In this document: positions 35,010-45,999 of the stretch, piece by piece
Position numbering within the stretch: the stretch's first letter is position 1
Layout: every line of letters starts with the position of its first letter
The notes under the pieces: model-generated
What the model was told of the DNA's origin: nothing
What the model saw: the letters and a program-made list of their open reading frames with translations, nothing else
Database searches by the model: none
Program-made: the position numbers and the translations under genes
Assembly (NCBI GenBank): GCA_033725935.1
Contig: MU867064.1
Location: 124,001-188,000, forward strand
Direction: 5' to 3'
Source: Cladorrhinum sp. PSN259
Taxonomy: Eukaryota; Ascomycota; Sordariomycetes; Sordariales; Podosporaceae
DNA: 64,000 bases

Positions 35010-37397
35010 CTACCCTCTGTACCCATATTGCCCATTACCGTATGCACCTGGGGTATAGGCGGGCGAAGGCCCTGGCCGCCCAAAACCATTTGCCGCGTAT
35101 CCGTAGACATCACCCGCTAAGCTCGGCAGTCTAGGCTGCTGAGCATATGGATTGTTGGGTGTGATATTACGCAAGGAAGAGTTACTGCTCGAATTACGGG
35201 TGTGGTTGAACATGGGGTTAGGTACAGGTTGCTGTTGCTGCTGCACCTCGGGGCCGCTGTACCGCTGTGCGGCCGTGGAGAGAGGAGCCTTAGTATCGAC
35301 ATATTCTTTGGTCTCAACGGCGACGCCGGTTTTGACAATAGAGAACGAGTCGGACATCTCCGAATCTGATGTCTTTGAACGTTCGATAAGAAGAGAGTTG
35401 CGCGCATCAAGCGGAGTAAGAGTGTCACGCTGTTGCATTTTTTCTGCAGGTCACGTCAGTTTAACATTGAACCAGGCATATGACGAACAAGTCAACTTAC
35501 CCATCTCCTTTCTCCTCTGACGGTGAGGGTTCTTTTTGCACAAAGCGCTAATGGCGTTCCAGGCAATCAAAATGGCCAGAATACCCGTCAGAGCGGACTG
35601 AACCGCGATCAGGACAACGCCCGCGACGGTCTGGGTAGTCTGAGCGATGCCAAACTGCTCAACAAAAACAAAGATGCACACCACAGACAGGACACGCACG
35701 ACCTGGATGGCGATATTAATGACATTGCTGGACTTGCGCGCATAGGGACGGCTCCAGATCAACATGACTAACATGATACCTTCGATGATCAGCTGAGCTG
35801 ACGTCTGAACCATTCCGTTGCCATCGAGCACTGCGAGGGCGACACCCTTGGCGAACAAGTAAAGGATGGTGGGAACAAAGATCCACCAGCAACCCCGGCG
35901 GTAAGACTCGTAAAAGAGGCTGTACTTGACCCAAATGTCCTTATCGTCATAGAGACCGGCAACGTCGCCCTCGTCCCTGCGGAGTCTGCGAGCGGTGTTC
36001 CAGATCTTGAAGGAGAACCAGGCAAGGACACCCGTAAACAAGAACAAGGTGATACCAGCCAGGGTCTTGGCAGCCCAAGAGTCGCCATGAGTGAATTGAA
36101 CCACGCAGTAAAGTACCCAGATGCCGTACAACAGCAGAATAAGATGGGTAATCGTACGGCCAATTGAGCCCCAGTAGTGTTTGCGGAAACCGGTCAGGGA
36201 CTTGGGGAAACTGGCGAACAGTGCCCAGAACTCCAAGAGCAATTTGAGGAGCAAGACACCAACAACGATGGCCACGATAATGATGGCAACAACGAGGAGG
36301 ACAGTCATGAAGGTGTTTCCTGCCGGGATTGCGAGCTTCTGAGCGTATCCCTGAATGCCGTTGACAGCGACGCGAACAGTCTCGGGCGAAAGGTTCTTTG
36401 GGAGTGTCGCACCTTCAGTCGAAGTGTCGACGCTAGTCTCGATTCCATCGAGTTGGCGCACTGCGAGGCGGACAAACTGGTCGACCGCGCGCTTGACGGA
36501 GGGCTGGGACTGGGTGCTGGTCGAGCCATCAGGAAACACCAGAGTAGCATTCTTGAGGAACTCGACGCTGTTCTGGGTGAGGTTCCCACCAGTGGCAGCA
36601 CGAAAGTTGTCGATACCAACCTGGAGGTCATTCCAGGGGATAAGGCCAGTAGAGAAGCCAAAGTTGGAGGCGAAGCTTCGGTATACATTGGGGTAGTTGA
36701 CCGACATCATGCCGTTCATGGCCATACCCTGGAACCATCCGAAAACCTCACCGAAACTGGGACTGACCGTCCCCATACCACCAGCCGCAGAACTCGAAGC
36801 AGCAGCACTGCCTGCTGAGAAGGCACTTGCTACCGCAGAAATACCACCCATAATGAGAGCAGCCCCTGCGATACTGGCCGCAACATAAGGAACAGCAGGG
36901 ACGCTGGCCGTCTTTCCGTTAGAAACCTGAGCCTGGAGGCATGCCACTTTCTGGCCGCTTTCCCGCGACCTCAGCTCAAGTGTTGCAAAGGCTGCGATAT
37001 CTGGGATCTGGAATGCAATAGCAGGAACCAAGCTCGCATACTCATCGGGGATCTTCTGAGTACCTCGTGCTGAGAAAGTACCGGCGGGGACTGGGCATAG
37101 CTGTTCGACAAAGGTCGACTGGTCGCAGGGATCGAAGCTGTTTGAGTAAATGTTTTGGCCGTATGCCGTTACGTTGAGGATGGCCGTGACATTCTGAATC
37201 TGAGTGCTCGTTCCGGCCACATCGAAGGATACCGTCTTGTTTTCGTTGTTGTACTTGATATCGACCTTTTGTACTGAGACCGATGCGGTACCATTGCAGT
37301 TGTTGAAGCCCACCGTCTGGAGGATATCAGCACCCAATGCTCCATTCACAAGAACCGCCACAGCCAAAAGGCCTGCCTTGAAACTTGTTCTTGCCAT
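35010..37397 (-). CDS. FLC/TRP-like membrane protein with ML-like lumenal domain
   Basis: Two exons on the minus strand (37397-35501 and 35443-35010) give 776 residues. A signal peptide (MARTSFKAGLLAVAVLVNGA) precedes an ML-like lipid-binding domain (about residues 24-160, with paired Cys in FNNCNGT, FDPCDQS and QLCPVP). Then come about nine transmembrane segments of the TRP-like family (for example FMTVLLVVAIIIVAIVVGVL, and later GCWWIFVPTILYLFAKGVAL), and a disordered cytosolic tail, rich in Gln, Pro and Tyr, supplied by exon 2. Yeast FLC1-3 of this family act at the ER and Golgi in FAD/heme transport, Ca2+ homeostasis and cell-wall maintenance. Which FLC paralogue this is cannot be decided here. 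Confidence 0.92.
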
Positions 37398-40319
37398 ATT
37401 TCGTTCCTGTGAATCTTCCTCGCTCCTAATTTGAACCTTGCGTCGTCTCAGATATCCAAATCTCTGTCGTCGTTTGATATAAAACTCTCTCCAAAGCCAC
37501 TTAAAATCCGTCTACTGACTCTCGGCCAAAAAAATGTCAGATTTGTCGTCGAAACCGGTCGGGAATGAAATGAAGAGAAGTTAAAAAGATCGAGGGTTAA
37601 AAGAAGCAAAACATTCAATGTTTTGCGAGAACAACACCCGCCGAGGATCAACCTGGGAAAGAAGGGAAAAGAGAATAGAAGGGAAGAAAAAGAGAGGGTC
37701 GCCCCTCAGAGGGGATGGTTCTGTTGAGATAAAACGATTGTTGTTTGTATGGTTAAAGAAATAACGAGGTGTTCAACAACACTCGTTTTCGAGATGGCAA
37801 AAATGCCAGTACGACGAAAGAAGGTCAATTGACGAGAAAAGAGAAGAGAGAGCAAAATCAGTTAATGGGCAGGGGCCATTAACATAAAATGCTAAGGTAG
37901 GGAAGGGAAAAGGAGGGAGAGGGCGGGTATCTGAAACCCGAATGGAGATGCTCTCTCCCTGGGACTGGGCAGCAGAAGAAAGAAATGCTGACGACGATGA
38001 TGGGAGGGAGGCGGGTGCATTCCCATCCCCCCTGTCAGATAAACAAATTTTCGTGGAATACTTGCCAACCCCTACCTGGCCATCAGAAATATTCACTCCG
38101 GGCGATGCGCGTGGCCCATCACTGCCACTGGCAAACATGGGATTCGGAGGCCACCCTGGAGGCGAAAAGACAAGAATCAACGAACGGACGTTGGGTTTGA
38201 GCAAGGAAAAAGCGCCAAGTGTGGATGTGCTTGGCGCTCGGCTCCGTTCGTCGTCCAAGGACGACGGGCTTCCCTTCCCGTCAGAGGCCATGTGAAACCT
38301 TAGCGCGCAAAGGGTGGAAGCAGGGGTTAACGTGGGAACCCCTGCCCCGCGGCTCTGTGGCAGCGCATTTGGGGTTACCGATTGGTTCTGACCTTCTCAA
38401 CCATTTGGCGCCACTAAGATTCGAGACCTTTTCAGGAACTGATTTGTGAATGGCGAATGCTGATAGAAGATTGGGCTTCTGTTTATTTTGGGCTTGCCAA
38501 ATCTTGAAAGCAGTTAGTTTGAGTCCCTGAGATTTGATTCTTCGACAATGCAACATGGGATTCTGAACCCATCCAAATAAACCTTCCTCACAACCTTGAA
38601 GTAACCTCTCATGACGCCATATTGTTTCAATCGTGCCTTCTCCTTTTCAACGTCAGCAGTCCCAAGTGCTTCAGACTGTGACCTTTCTGTGCCCTTCCAA
38701 ACCCACCTACCCTCAACCACGTGCTACTTAACTTGGGGAGGATACTACACAGCAGGGTTCATACAGTAGTGACATGCAATGTTGATCATACACTCCACCT
38801 CTTCTTGGTGGTGTAGAAGACTGAACCAAAGCGGACTGAGGGTCACTACCACGAGAAATGGATGTGTACATATGGGCTTTTCTGCTCTGCACTTTCTCGT
38901 AGATAGGAATTCGCTGGAGTATCCGTCTGTTCCATACAGTGTGCACATGGAGTCAGAGAGAAACAGCAACGGAAATCAACTCGCATCAATACACATCTAC
39001 GACGTACCCTTGCCTGAATCTCCATCCCAAGCGAGAAAATAAAGGATTTGGGATTTCCCTTTCCCGTCCCATGCTCGACATTGCATTTCATGCGATAGAC
39101 TCCACCACCATCAAATGCTGCTCTACACCGTGACGTGCTACCAAGCCACCAGACTTCGCTTGGGTTTTATTTCAGGGTCTAATTGGCAGACTCAATGCTA
39201 ATAAACCCTTACCCACTCAAATCATCTTCTGCCATTACAGATCTCAGGATGGCGGTCAATCCGCCGCCTGCTAGCCCACAAACACGCCTGCTTGCTGCAA
39301 TCGAGATCTCAGGCCATGGCGGCCGGTCCGGCAGTTGCACCGGTGACCTGCTTTGTGGCCCGGCATAACCCGTAGGAATGAGGATTCTGGACTGCGCCTT
39401 GAGCTGCGGTGTAGACAACGAACCCTTGTTACCGACAGCTAGTGTGTGGACATCCCACGAAGACTCTGTGGCCAATCGAGCTACGAAAGAGCAGTTCGGG
39501 GGGAAGGGGGAGAGAGAGTACAGAATGTGGGGGTTATACTCTAGACATTGTGAGTTGTATCCCGTGACTTTCTCTGACTTTGAGTTCATTGGGAGGGAAC
39601 GATGGAAGTTGACGAGCTGGCGCACTTGAGCCGGGCATGCCAGATACCTGCAAGGAAACGTCGTTCCTTCTACCAATATCCCTCGCCGCATCTCTCTTTG
39701 TCCCGCCTTCACTGGCCTACAGTCACTCCCTGTCTAGGTAGTGACGTTGGAGGTTGGATCGCTCTCGTCATGATCACCATATTCCTCACCGAGATCAGAT
39801 GCAACAAAGAGCAAAGAAGTTCTATTTAAGAAATTGTAACATAAGGTACGTAAAATCATAAGCGCCATGAAGACCCCATTGAATCCAATGCGAAATCCAG
39901 CTCCAGTGATCTGTCGGGACGCTTCCAGTTTCCTTCTAATCGCCGTCATGTGAAAAGTAGTCAATGAATCCGCTGGTTGGCCGTTATTAAAAAAGAAGAG
40001 GCCTTAGCAACACAACTCCTAATCAGCCCAAAGGATAGCACGTATGCCAAAAAAGAAACACTCCCAATGAAACGTATTTCCAATCTCTTGCTACCCAAAA
40101 AGGCACTTTGAACTTTTCCACCGCAGATAACAAAGAGACAACTCTCCCAGAATAGTTTAGGGGTATACGCCTTGATAAATCCATACTACAAAAAGACCAC
40201 GAGACATATAAAGAACACATACAGGAAAGGGTATCTCGTGCTTGAACAGGAGAAGACGAAAAAGAACCAAACAAAAAAAAACCCCCCCAAATAAATGTCC
40301 AAAAAAAAAGACAAAATCA
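37398..40319. other. Intergenic region upstream of the FLC/TRP-like gene and downstream of the zinc-finger gene
   Basis: About 2.9 kb, mostly without a convincing gene. A purine-rich leader-like stretch lies near 37560-37710. A 172-codon minus-strand frame at 37773-38291 sits in the presumed FLC leader; its Ser/Pro-rich composition and lack of a known family make it doubtful. A 9-bp perfect inverted repeat lies at 38211-38238. A 167-codon minus-strand frame at 39209-39712 looks random. A-runs occur at 40274-40310. Confidence 0.45.
38211..38238. repeat. 9-bp perfect inverted repeat
   Basis: AGCGCCAAG at 38211-38219 and CTTGGCGCT at 38230-38238 are perfect reverse complements with a 10-nt spacer. 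It is about 0.8 kb upstream of the FLC/TRP-like start. Function unknown; it could be a palindromic factor site. Confidence 0.5.
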
Positions 40320-43300
40320 TCACTGAGGGGGATAAAACGCCCCTTGTGGTTGATGTGGGGAATGCGAATAGGGCGACACTGACCCTTGTGGGGTATATGT
40401 ATGGTGTTCGTGCCCATGCATGTCCATCATGCCACCGTTATACCCCATTTGAACCGTGGCTCCCGGGTTCTGCAACCCCAACGCGTTGATAGAGAGCTCA
40501 GGGAAGGACTCAAGTTCTGCCGGCGCGGCCTGAACGTAGTTCGTAGTCGGTGTAGTGAGGTATGGCGCCGTCGTAACAGGTAGGCCAGAGTACGCATGAG
40601 TGTTGAGCGCCGTGAATCCAGTTACTGGGTGATTGACTGATCGCAAGCCCATCGCGGGTTGAGACATACCTTGAGATAAGTCATTAAAGCCCGCAGGGTT
40701 ATGATTGTATAGCGACGGCTGGTATGCTTGGGGAACCATCGGATACCACGGCGCCTGGCTTTGCTGTGGGGTGGTAGGGAAGACCATCTGCCCTGTTTGG
40801 TGAGCTTGGCTAACGATAGGTGATGGATCATATGACGGTCTCGGCGGGAAGGTAGCGGGGAATTGTCTTGGAGGCGGATCCTGCACAGGGCTGATAATGG
40901 TATCTTCGTCGAGCTCCTTCTTCGCGACCAGCTTAAGAATGGGCAAACTAATTTGCTCCATGTGCTTGGCCAAGTGAACAGTCAACTTTTTCCACGTGGG
41001 GAACGTCTTGCCGCAGAAGCGGCAAGGCTCCTCTTGAGGTTGGACTCGAGTCTCTTGGTGGCAGACCTCAACCTTCTGCCAGGTGGGGTCGTTACCACCG
41101 GCACGCTTGATAGCAGCCTTGGTCTTCACCTTTGGCTCGGGAAACTTATGCTCACGCACAAGATGTTGGAGGAAGTTGTCGCGGCGGTAGCATACGTGGC
41201 GACAGTCTTCGACATCGCACGTCCACCATTCCAAGTGACGATGGCCTTCATTCTCATGTCGCACCCAGTCAGCCTTTCTCTTGAAGATCTTTGGATCTCT
41301 GCAGCGTTCCCAGGTGCAGGTAAAAGGTTGGACGTCTTCATGCACATGCTTAGTCCAGTCTGAGGGCTTCTGAAATTTCTTGGCAGTGAAGCAGAGTTGG
41401 CATTCAAACTCGGCAGGCAATGTGCCCGTTGGTGGCATAGGAATGTCTTGAGGAAAGCTTTCCTGATTGATGGCACCTTCAAGCGGCGTAATATCTCCGT
41501 CGGAAACGTCAAACTTGGCTGATAAGGGATCCAAACCACGCAACTCATTCTTGGAATCGAGAAGCTGCGCACTGCCTCCTTGAGCGATACACATGCTTCC
41601 GCACGGGCAGTTCCTGCCTGCAGTGGCTTGGATGTGCTTAACTCTACCACTGAGCAGACTTTTGTACCGGATGATCTGTTGATGAGCAATACGGTCGACC
41701 AGGTAGTTATTCATGTTGCTCAGCTGGGGATTCAACTTTAGCACATGCTGTTGGAAGCCGGCAAAGTTTGGCGTGATGTCATCAATGAGCTTGTTGGACT
41801 CGGACTTCATGTCCCCGTCTTCAAAGTCATCTTCATCATCCTCATCATCGTCGACATCAACGTTCACTTTAGATGTATTTCCCAGATTCGAGACTGGCGG
41901 TCCGCCGCTCCTCTTCAACATGTCGACAAGACCTGGCGCCTGGTTCTCCGACTTGCTCCTCAAACGGTTCATCAAGGGCTTCTTCACACTGAGATTCAGT
42001 GTGCTTGGGGATCTGGGCGAAGTGATTGGAGTCGCGCTGATAGAGCCAGATCGAACGTGGGTAGTCCCGATACCAGCTACACTGCTGCCCATTGCTACAA
42101 ACGCAGTGTTTATGCTTGGGACGCTGTTCTTTCTATTCCAACCGGGAGTAGGGCTTGGAAGGGCGAGCTTTGCCTGAGAATCTCTGGCGTCGAGGGATGT
42201 ATCGGTACCACCAGAGCTCGCATCGTCATTGTCAGCACGAGCTCGTTTGCTAGCGTTGGCACTTGGCTTTCGCACAAGGCCGCGAAGCCCTCCCAAGATA
42301 CTTGGTCGGCGGCCCTCTCCGCGGCTGATTGACAGCTTTTTCAGAAAATTGCCCGCAGCTTGTACCTCAATATCAATGATACTGGGTAGGCTGCGGCGTC
42401 GCGTTCCCCAGGTTGCTGCTCTAGATACGATCGAGTCGTTGTCCCGACACATCCGTTGATATCTTTCGATGGCAGCTTGCGAGGATTCTGGCTGATAATG
42501 TGAGGAGTTGGCCTGCGAGATGTTGAACGGCAGGGGCGCATCGGCCCAGTTGCGATTTTGGCGCATGATTTCCACATCTTCTGCAGTCAGACCGCCTCCC
42601 GTTTCAATGTAGTAGGTTTGTCCGGGAACGGGCTTGTTTTCAGTTTCATTGCCAAGGGCAATATCCCTTTGGGGGATGTTGTCATCTCCATCATCCGGTC
42701 TATCCATGGGCTGGTTTGGTGGGGCCGGTTTTGGGGAGCCAGAAACGGATGCTGACCTTTCGAGCCAATTGTCGACCTCACGGTTTCGTTCGCTCAGCTG
42801 TCTCTGAGTCTCGAGTTCGCCCACGCTGGCAACTTCAATAGAGGGCCGATTGGATGGACCCAAACCCCCTTGCCCCGTTGCTTCATCTGGTACCCAACGG
42901 CCAGAGTCATCCCTGATGACAGGGACGGCCGCGATCCCGCGAATGGTTTGCCCCCCAGCATTCACCTCAAAGCTGCGATGGTCATGATCCTCCTCCCAAT
43001 GCGAAATTGTGACTCGAGGGCTTTGAGCCTGCATGGTAGGAGCAGCTGGAGCAAGGCTGTTGTCGCTGGATTGTTCGCTGTTGCTTGTCCTTGGTGTCAG
43101 CTGAAGAGAGGGCTGCGAACTCTCTGATACAAATGAAGTCTGGATATGATTGGTAGACAAGTCCCGAGGTGCAATTGATGTCTCTGATATGTTGGGAAAT
43201 GTAGCCCTACTACCCTTGCCCTCAGCTTGGGGCGAGGCCGTGGGTAATGAAGGAGTCCTATCAGGGCTTAATGGAAGATAGGCACCGGGTTGAGGTACAT

Positions 43301-43652
43301 GCTGTGTGTTTGGAAGGGCGACTGTCTGTGATGCTAGAGCGTTGGCAAGCTGGCTGTTACCAGACGAGAAGAAGTCTTCGTCGAGAAAGGAAGGCGAGGC
43401 ACCACCAACAGTGCCAAAGTTGGCGCCAAAGAAGGGATCGTCAGCCTCGCTGAACTCGCTGGACTGATAGTTGATGCTGAGGGTGGACTCAGAATCGGCG
43501 GGGGTGTTTACGTTTAGTGAAGGTGAGGGCGATGTGCTTGGTTCTTGAGGCGAGATATACTGAGCCAGACTGCGGGGTTCGTCGACCCGGTCCCGGCGGC
43601 TTGCGGTGATGTCGGGGACGGACGACGGATACAAGGTATAAGTGGAAGACAT
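40320..43652 (-). CDS. C2H2 zinc-finger protein, large, single exon
   Basis: One uninterrupted frame of 1110 residues on the minus strand. The first 650 residues are disordered (Ser/Pro/Asn-rich) with basic patches (SKRARADNDD) and an acidic run (VDVDDDEDDEDDFEDGD). A conserved-looking segment, HVLKLNPQLSNMNNYLVDRI, follows. Zinc-finger candidates occupy roughly residues 755-920: an irregular one (CQLCFTAKKF...HVHED), then C-x4-C-x14-H-x4-H (CTWERC...HENEGH), C-x4-C-x12-H-x4-H (CDVEDC...HLVREH) and a canonical C-x2-C-x12-H-x3-H (CRFCGKTFPTWKKLTVHLAKH split across the motif). The C terminus is Gln/Pro/Tyr-rich. Nuclear regulator inferred; I do not recognise a characterised orthologue. Confidence 0.9.
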   Translation of the reverse strand: MSSTYTLYPSSVPDITASRRDRVDEPRSLAQYISPQEPSTSPSPSLNVNTPADSESTLSINYQSSEFSEADDPFFGANFGTVGGASPSFLDEDFFSSGNSQLANALASQTVALPNTQHVPQPGAYLPLSPDRTPSLPTASPQAEGKGSRATFPNISETSIAPRDLSTNHIQTSFVSESSQPSLQLTPRTSNSEQSSDNSLAPAAPTMQAQSPRVTISHWEEDHDHRSFEVNAGGQTIRGIAAVPVIRDDSGRWVPDEATGQGGLGPSNRPSIEVASVGELETQRQLSERNREVDNWLERSASVSGSPKPAPPNQPMDRPDDGDDNIPQRDIALGNETENKPVPGQTYYIETGGGLTAEDVEIMRQNRNWADAPLPFNISQANSSHYQPESSQAAIERYQRMCRDNDSIVSRAATWGTRRRSLPSIIDIEVQAAGNFLKKLSISRGEGRRPSILGGLRGLVRKPSANASKRARADNDDASSGGTDTSLDARDSQAKLALPSPTPGWNRKNSVPSINTAFVAMGSSVAGIGTTHVRSGSISATPITSPRSPSTLNLSVKKPLMNRLRSKSENQAPGLVDMLKRSGGPPVSNLGNTSKVNVDVDDDEDDEDDFEDGDMKSESNKLIDDITPNFAGFQQHVLKLNPQLSNMNNYLVDRIAHQQIIRYKSLLSGRVKHIQATAGRNCPCGSMCIAQGGSAQLLDSKNELRGLDPLSAKFDVSDGDITPLEGAINQESFPQDIPMPPTGTLPAEFECQLCFTAKKFQKPSDWTKHVHEDVQPFTCTWERCRDPKIFKRKADWVRHENEGHRHLEWWTCDVEDCRHVCYRRDNFLQHLVREHKFPEPKVKTKAAIKRAGGNDPTWQKVEVCHQETRVQPQEEPCRFCGKTFPTWKKLTVHLAKHMEQISLPILKLVAKKELDEDTIISPVQDPPPRQFPATFPPRPSYDPSPIVSQAHQTGQMVFPTTPQQSQAPWYPMVPQAYQPSLYNHNPAGFNDLSQGMSQPAMGLRSVNHPVTGFTALNTHAYSGLPVTTAPYLTTPTTNYVQAAPAELESFPELSINALGLQNPGATVQMGYNGGMMDMHGHEHHTYTPQGSVSPYSHSPHQPQGAFYPPQ

Positions 43653-45999
43653 GGTTGTGGACGAAGGACGAGGTAGTCCGGGGTGTGTGCGATTATATCA
43701 TATATGTCCCGCTATGCTGTGTTCAGAATCAGAGAGCCGGCGCGGTGTCGGTGCAGTGCAATGCGGTTACGATGCGCAGCTCCCGGTGTCTTGGATCATC
43801 CAGGATGAGCACGGGGGTTAGACTAAGTGCCTACACGACGGGCGTCATAGTGCGGCTGCGCAGCAGGGGGGAAAAGGGTGGTGAGAAGAAAGCCGGTCGT
43901 CTGTCCGCACTGCCGGCGTGTATAATTTCGCCTGATGATTCCCGGTGCCGCGTGGAAATAACGTCGCAATGAGGAAAGAGAATTCTAGAAGAGAGAACGT
44001 TGGAAGGTGGAAAGAATGGAGCGAATCCGGTCTGTAAGGGGGGGGAAACGGCTGGTCTTTGGGGCGCGCACTGCTTGATGAGGCGACGCCGCACCTGGCC
44101 CTTTGGGTCTGTGACCTGGGACGAGGGACGAGGGGGGGACAAGAAAAATCGGGGGCGAGGCGCAGGGCGAACGGCTGCGCTTCCGAGCTTGATAGAACCA
44201 AGCGCTTATTGAGATGTGAAAGCGGGTGATACTTTTTGGGTGGGACGGAGAGGCACGGCGGAGAAACACCTGCAGCCTAGCCTGAGCGTTGTTGTATAGA
44301 CAAATTTAGTCGTGGGAAGCCGTTGAAGTTTAGAACCAATTCGTCAACCTGATGATGGTGAAATCTTTCACTCCTCGGCGGCAGCCAAAGTCAATAGATC
44401 GGCGATGTGTATAACAGCACCAGGGATGGTAATCAGTTAGTTGTGTCCAGGCTCTCTGGGATGGTGGGTGGGCAGCCTGCAGCAGTAGTATGCGGTTGTA
44501 CAGAATGACTTGGGAGGAGGATGGGAATCACACAAATTTCAGAAACTGAGGAGCATTTCCATCAAGCAGTCCGTCAAGCCACACTTGGGAACCACAGCAC
44601 CAGAAAAGAACGCCGTCAATTCCGCCTTTTGGGGTGGCAGAATCATGCGATGAAATGTGCTCTTCCTGAGAAACAAGGTTGATTAAGTAGGTAGTATCGC
44701 GCGTGGGAGTTGGTGATTGGTAAATGCGCGTTTCTTCCCGTGAACCCCTCTGTTGGGGCAGTGCGCCTTTCTTGCTGACTGGGGCAGATTTGTAGCGCTC
44801 TCCGCTGCGCTGGGCGGAATTGATTGAAACCCCGCATCAATGTGATGCCCACGGCGGGAATGGGACGGGGGGACGGGATTGAGATCAAAGTTTGGCAGGA
44901 CCAAAGTGTCATGCCCCACACACTATCGACGAGGCATCCTGCTGATCCCTGTTGTCAACTTTCAGGCGCACTGCCACAGCCTCGATTTGATGTGGCATTG
45001 AGTGACAATCCAGGTCCATTGTTACACAAGGCAGTCATAGTTCACCGTCATGGATCAGGTTTCAAACATTCGAGCTTGAGGTATTGCCATTGATGGATTT
45101 GGTCTTTAAAACGAAACGCACAACTTTTCAGGTTGGAGGAACGGAATTGTGAGTCCCTGTCAACTGGAGTCTCAGTCTGGTCTTTTGGTTCTCGGCAGGA
45201 GCCGTTGTCAATGTGTTGCTTGTCGCTTTCTTAAGTGTCTTCGATGTGGATCTAGCTCACGTGCTGCTGCAAGAGATCCCCCACAAGTTGACCAAGGGTT
45301 AGGTGGACGGGTGGTTCCGCCGGATTTAAGCTTCTGGATCAACTGGTCCCAACTCCCAAACTTCTCCTCGTGCTGAGTTTTGAACATCCAAGCCAGTGCT
45401 CTGTCAAACATCATCTCAGCTTTCCTGTTCTGACACCAATGTCGAACCCAAAAAGCAACCCAATGCGTAGCCGGATTCCACACTTCCTCTGTGTAATCAC
45501 CACCTCCTTACCGCCCTTTTTCGGCACAATATCAATGTCACGATCATGCCAAGCATCGAAAAGACACTCCACTCATTGCACAGCCCCGTGGCGTTGATAT
45601 TGAGTCGCTCTCTCCAGCGTCGATTATCCACCATACTCGGCCCCTGACGATAGGCGTTTGATCCACCCTTTCACCGGTACGACGGTCAACGGCATCCGTT
45701 TGCGGAGCACACATCCCCTTTCCCAGGGGCTAAGTTTGCCCAACGGACTGGATATCCCGGCAATCCACACAAGCTCAGGACGGAAAAACCATAGACATGA
45801 ACGGGCCATATGTGCTGCCAACCTTGGCGCGGCACGACATGAGAAGACAAGCCCTGGGTGGCTTATACCCCCATGTACGACATTGCCGTGGCATTTCGCA
45901 GAGCCGCAGATTGATGTTTCAAACATTCCGTTGCTTTTTTGTCTTGCTGTCTCAATGTGCCATTGTCTTACGGCGTTATACTGCCTTGAAATTATCCGA
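43653..45999. other. Upstream region of the zinc-finger gene
   Basis: No convincing gene. The first 600 bp (to about 44270) are GC-rich, with G-runs at 44037-44047 and 44133-44139, and probably form the zinc-finger gene's leader and promoter. Beyond that, short frames on both strands look random. Confidence 0.5.

Noticed and set aside
39209..39712. 167-codon minus-strand frame
   Set aside because: No conserved motif and irregular composition; overlapping frames exist on the other strand.
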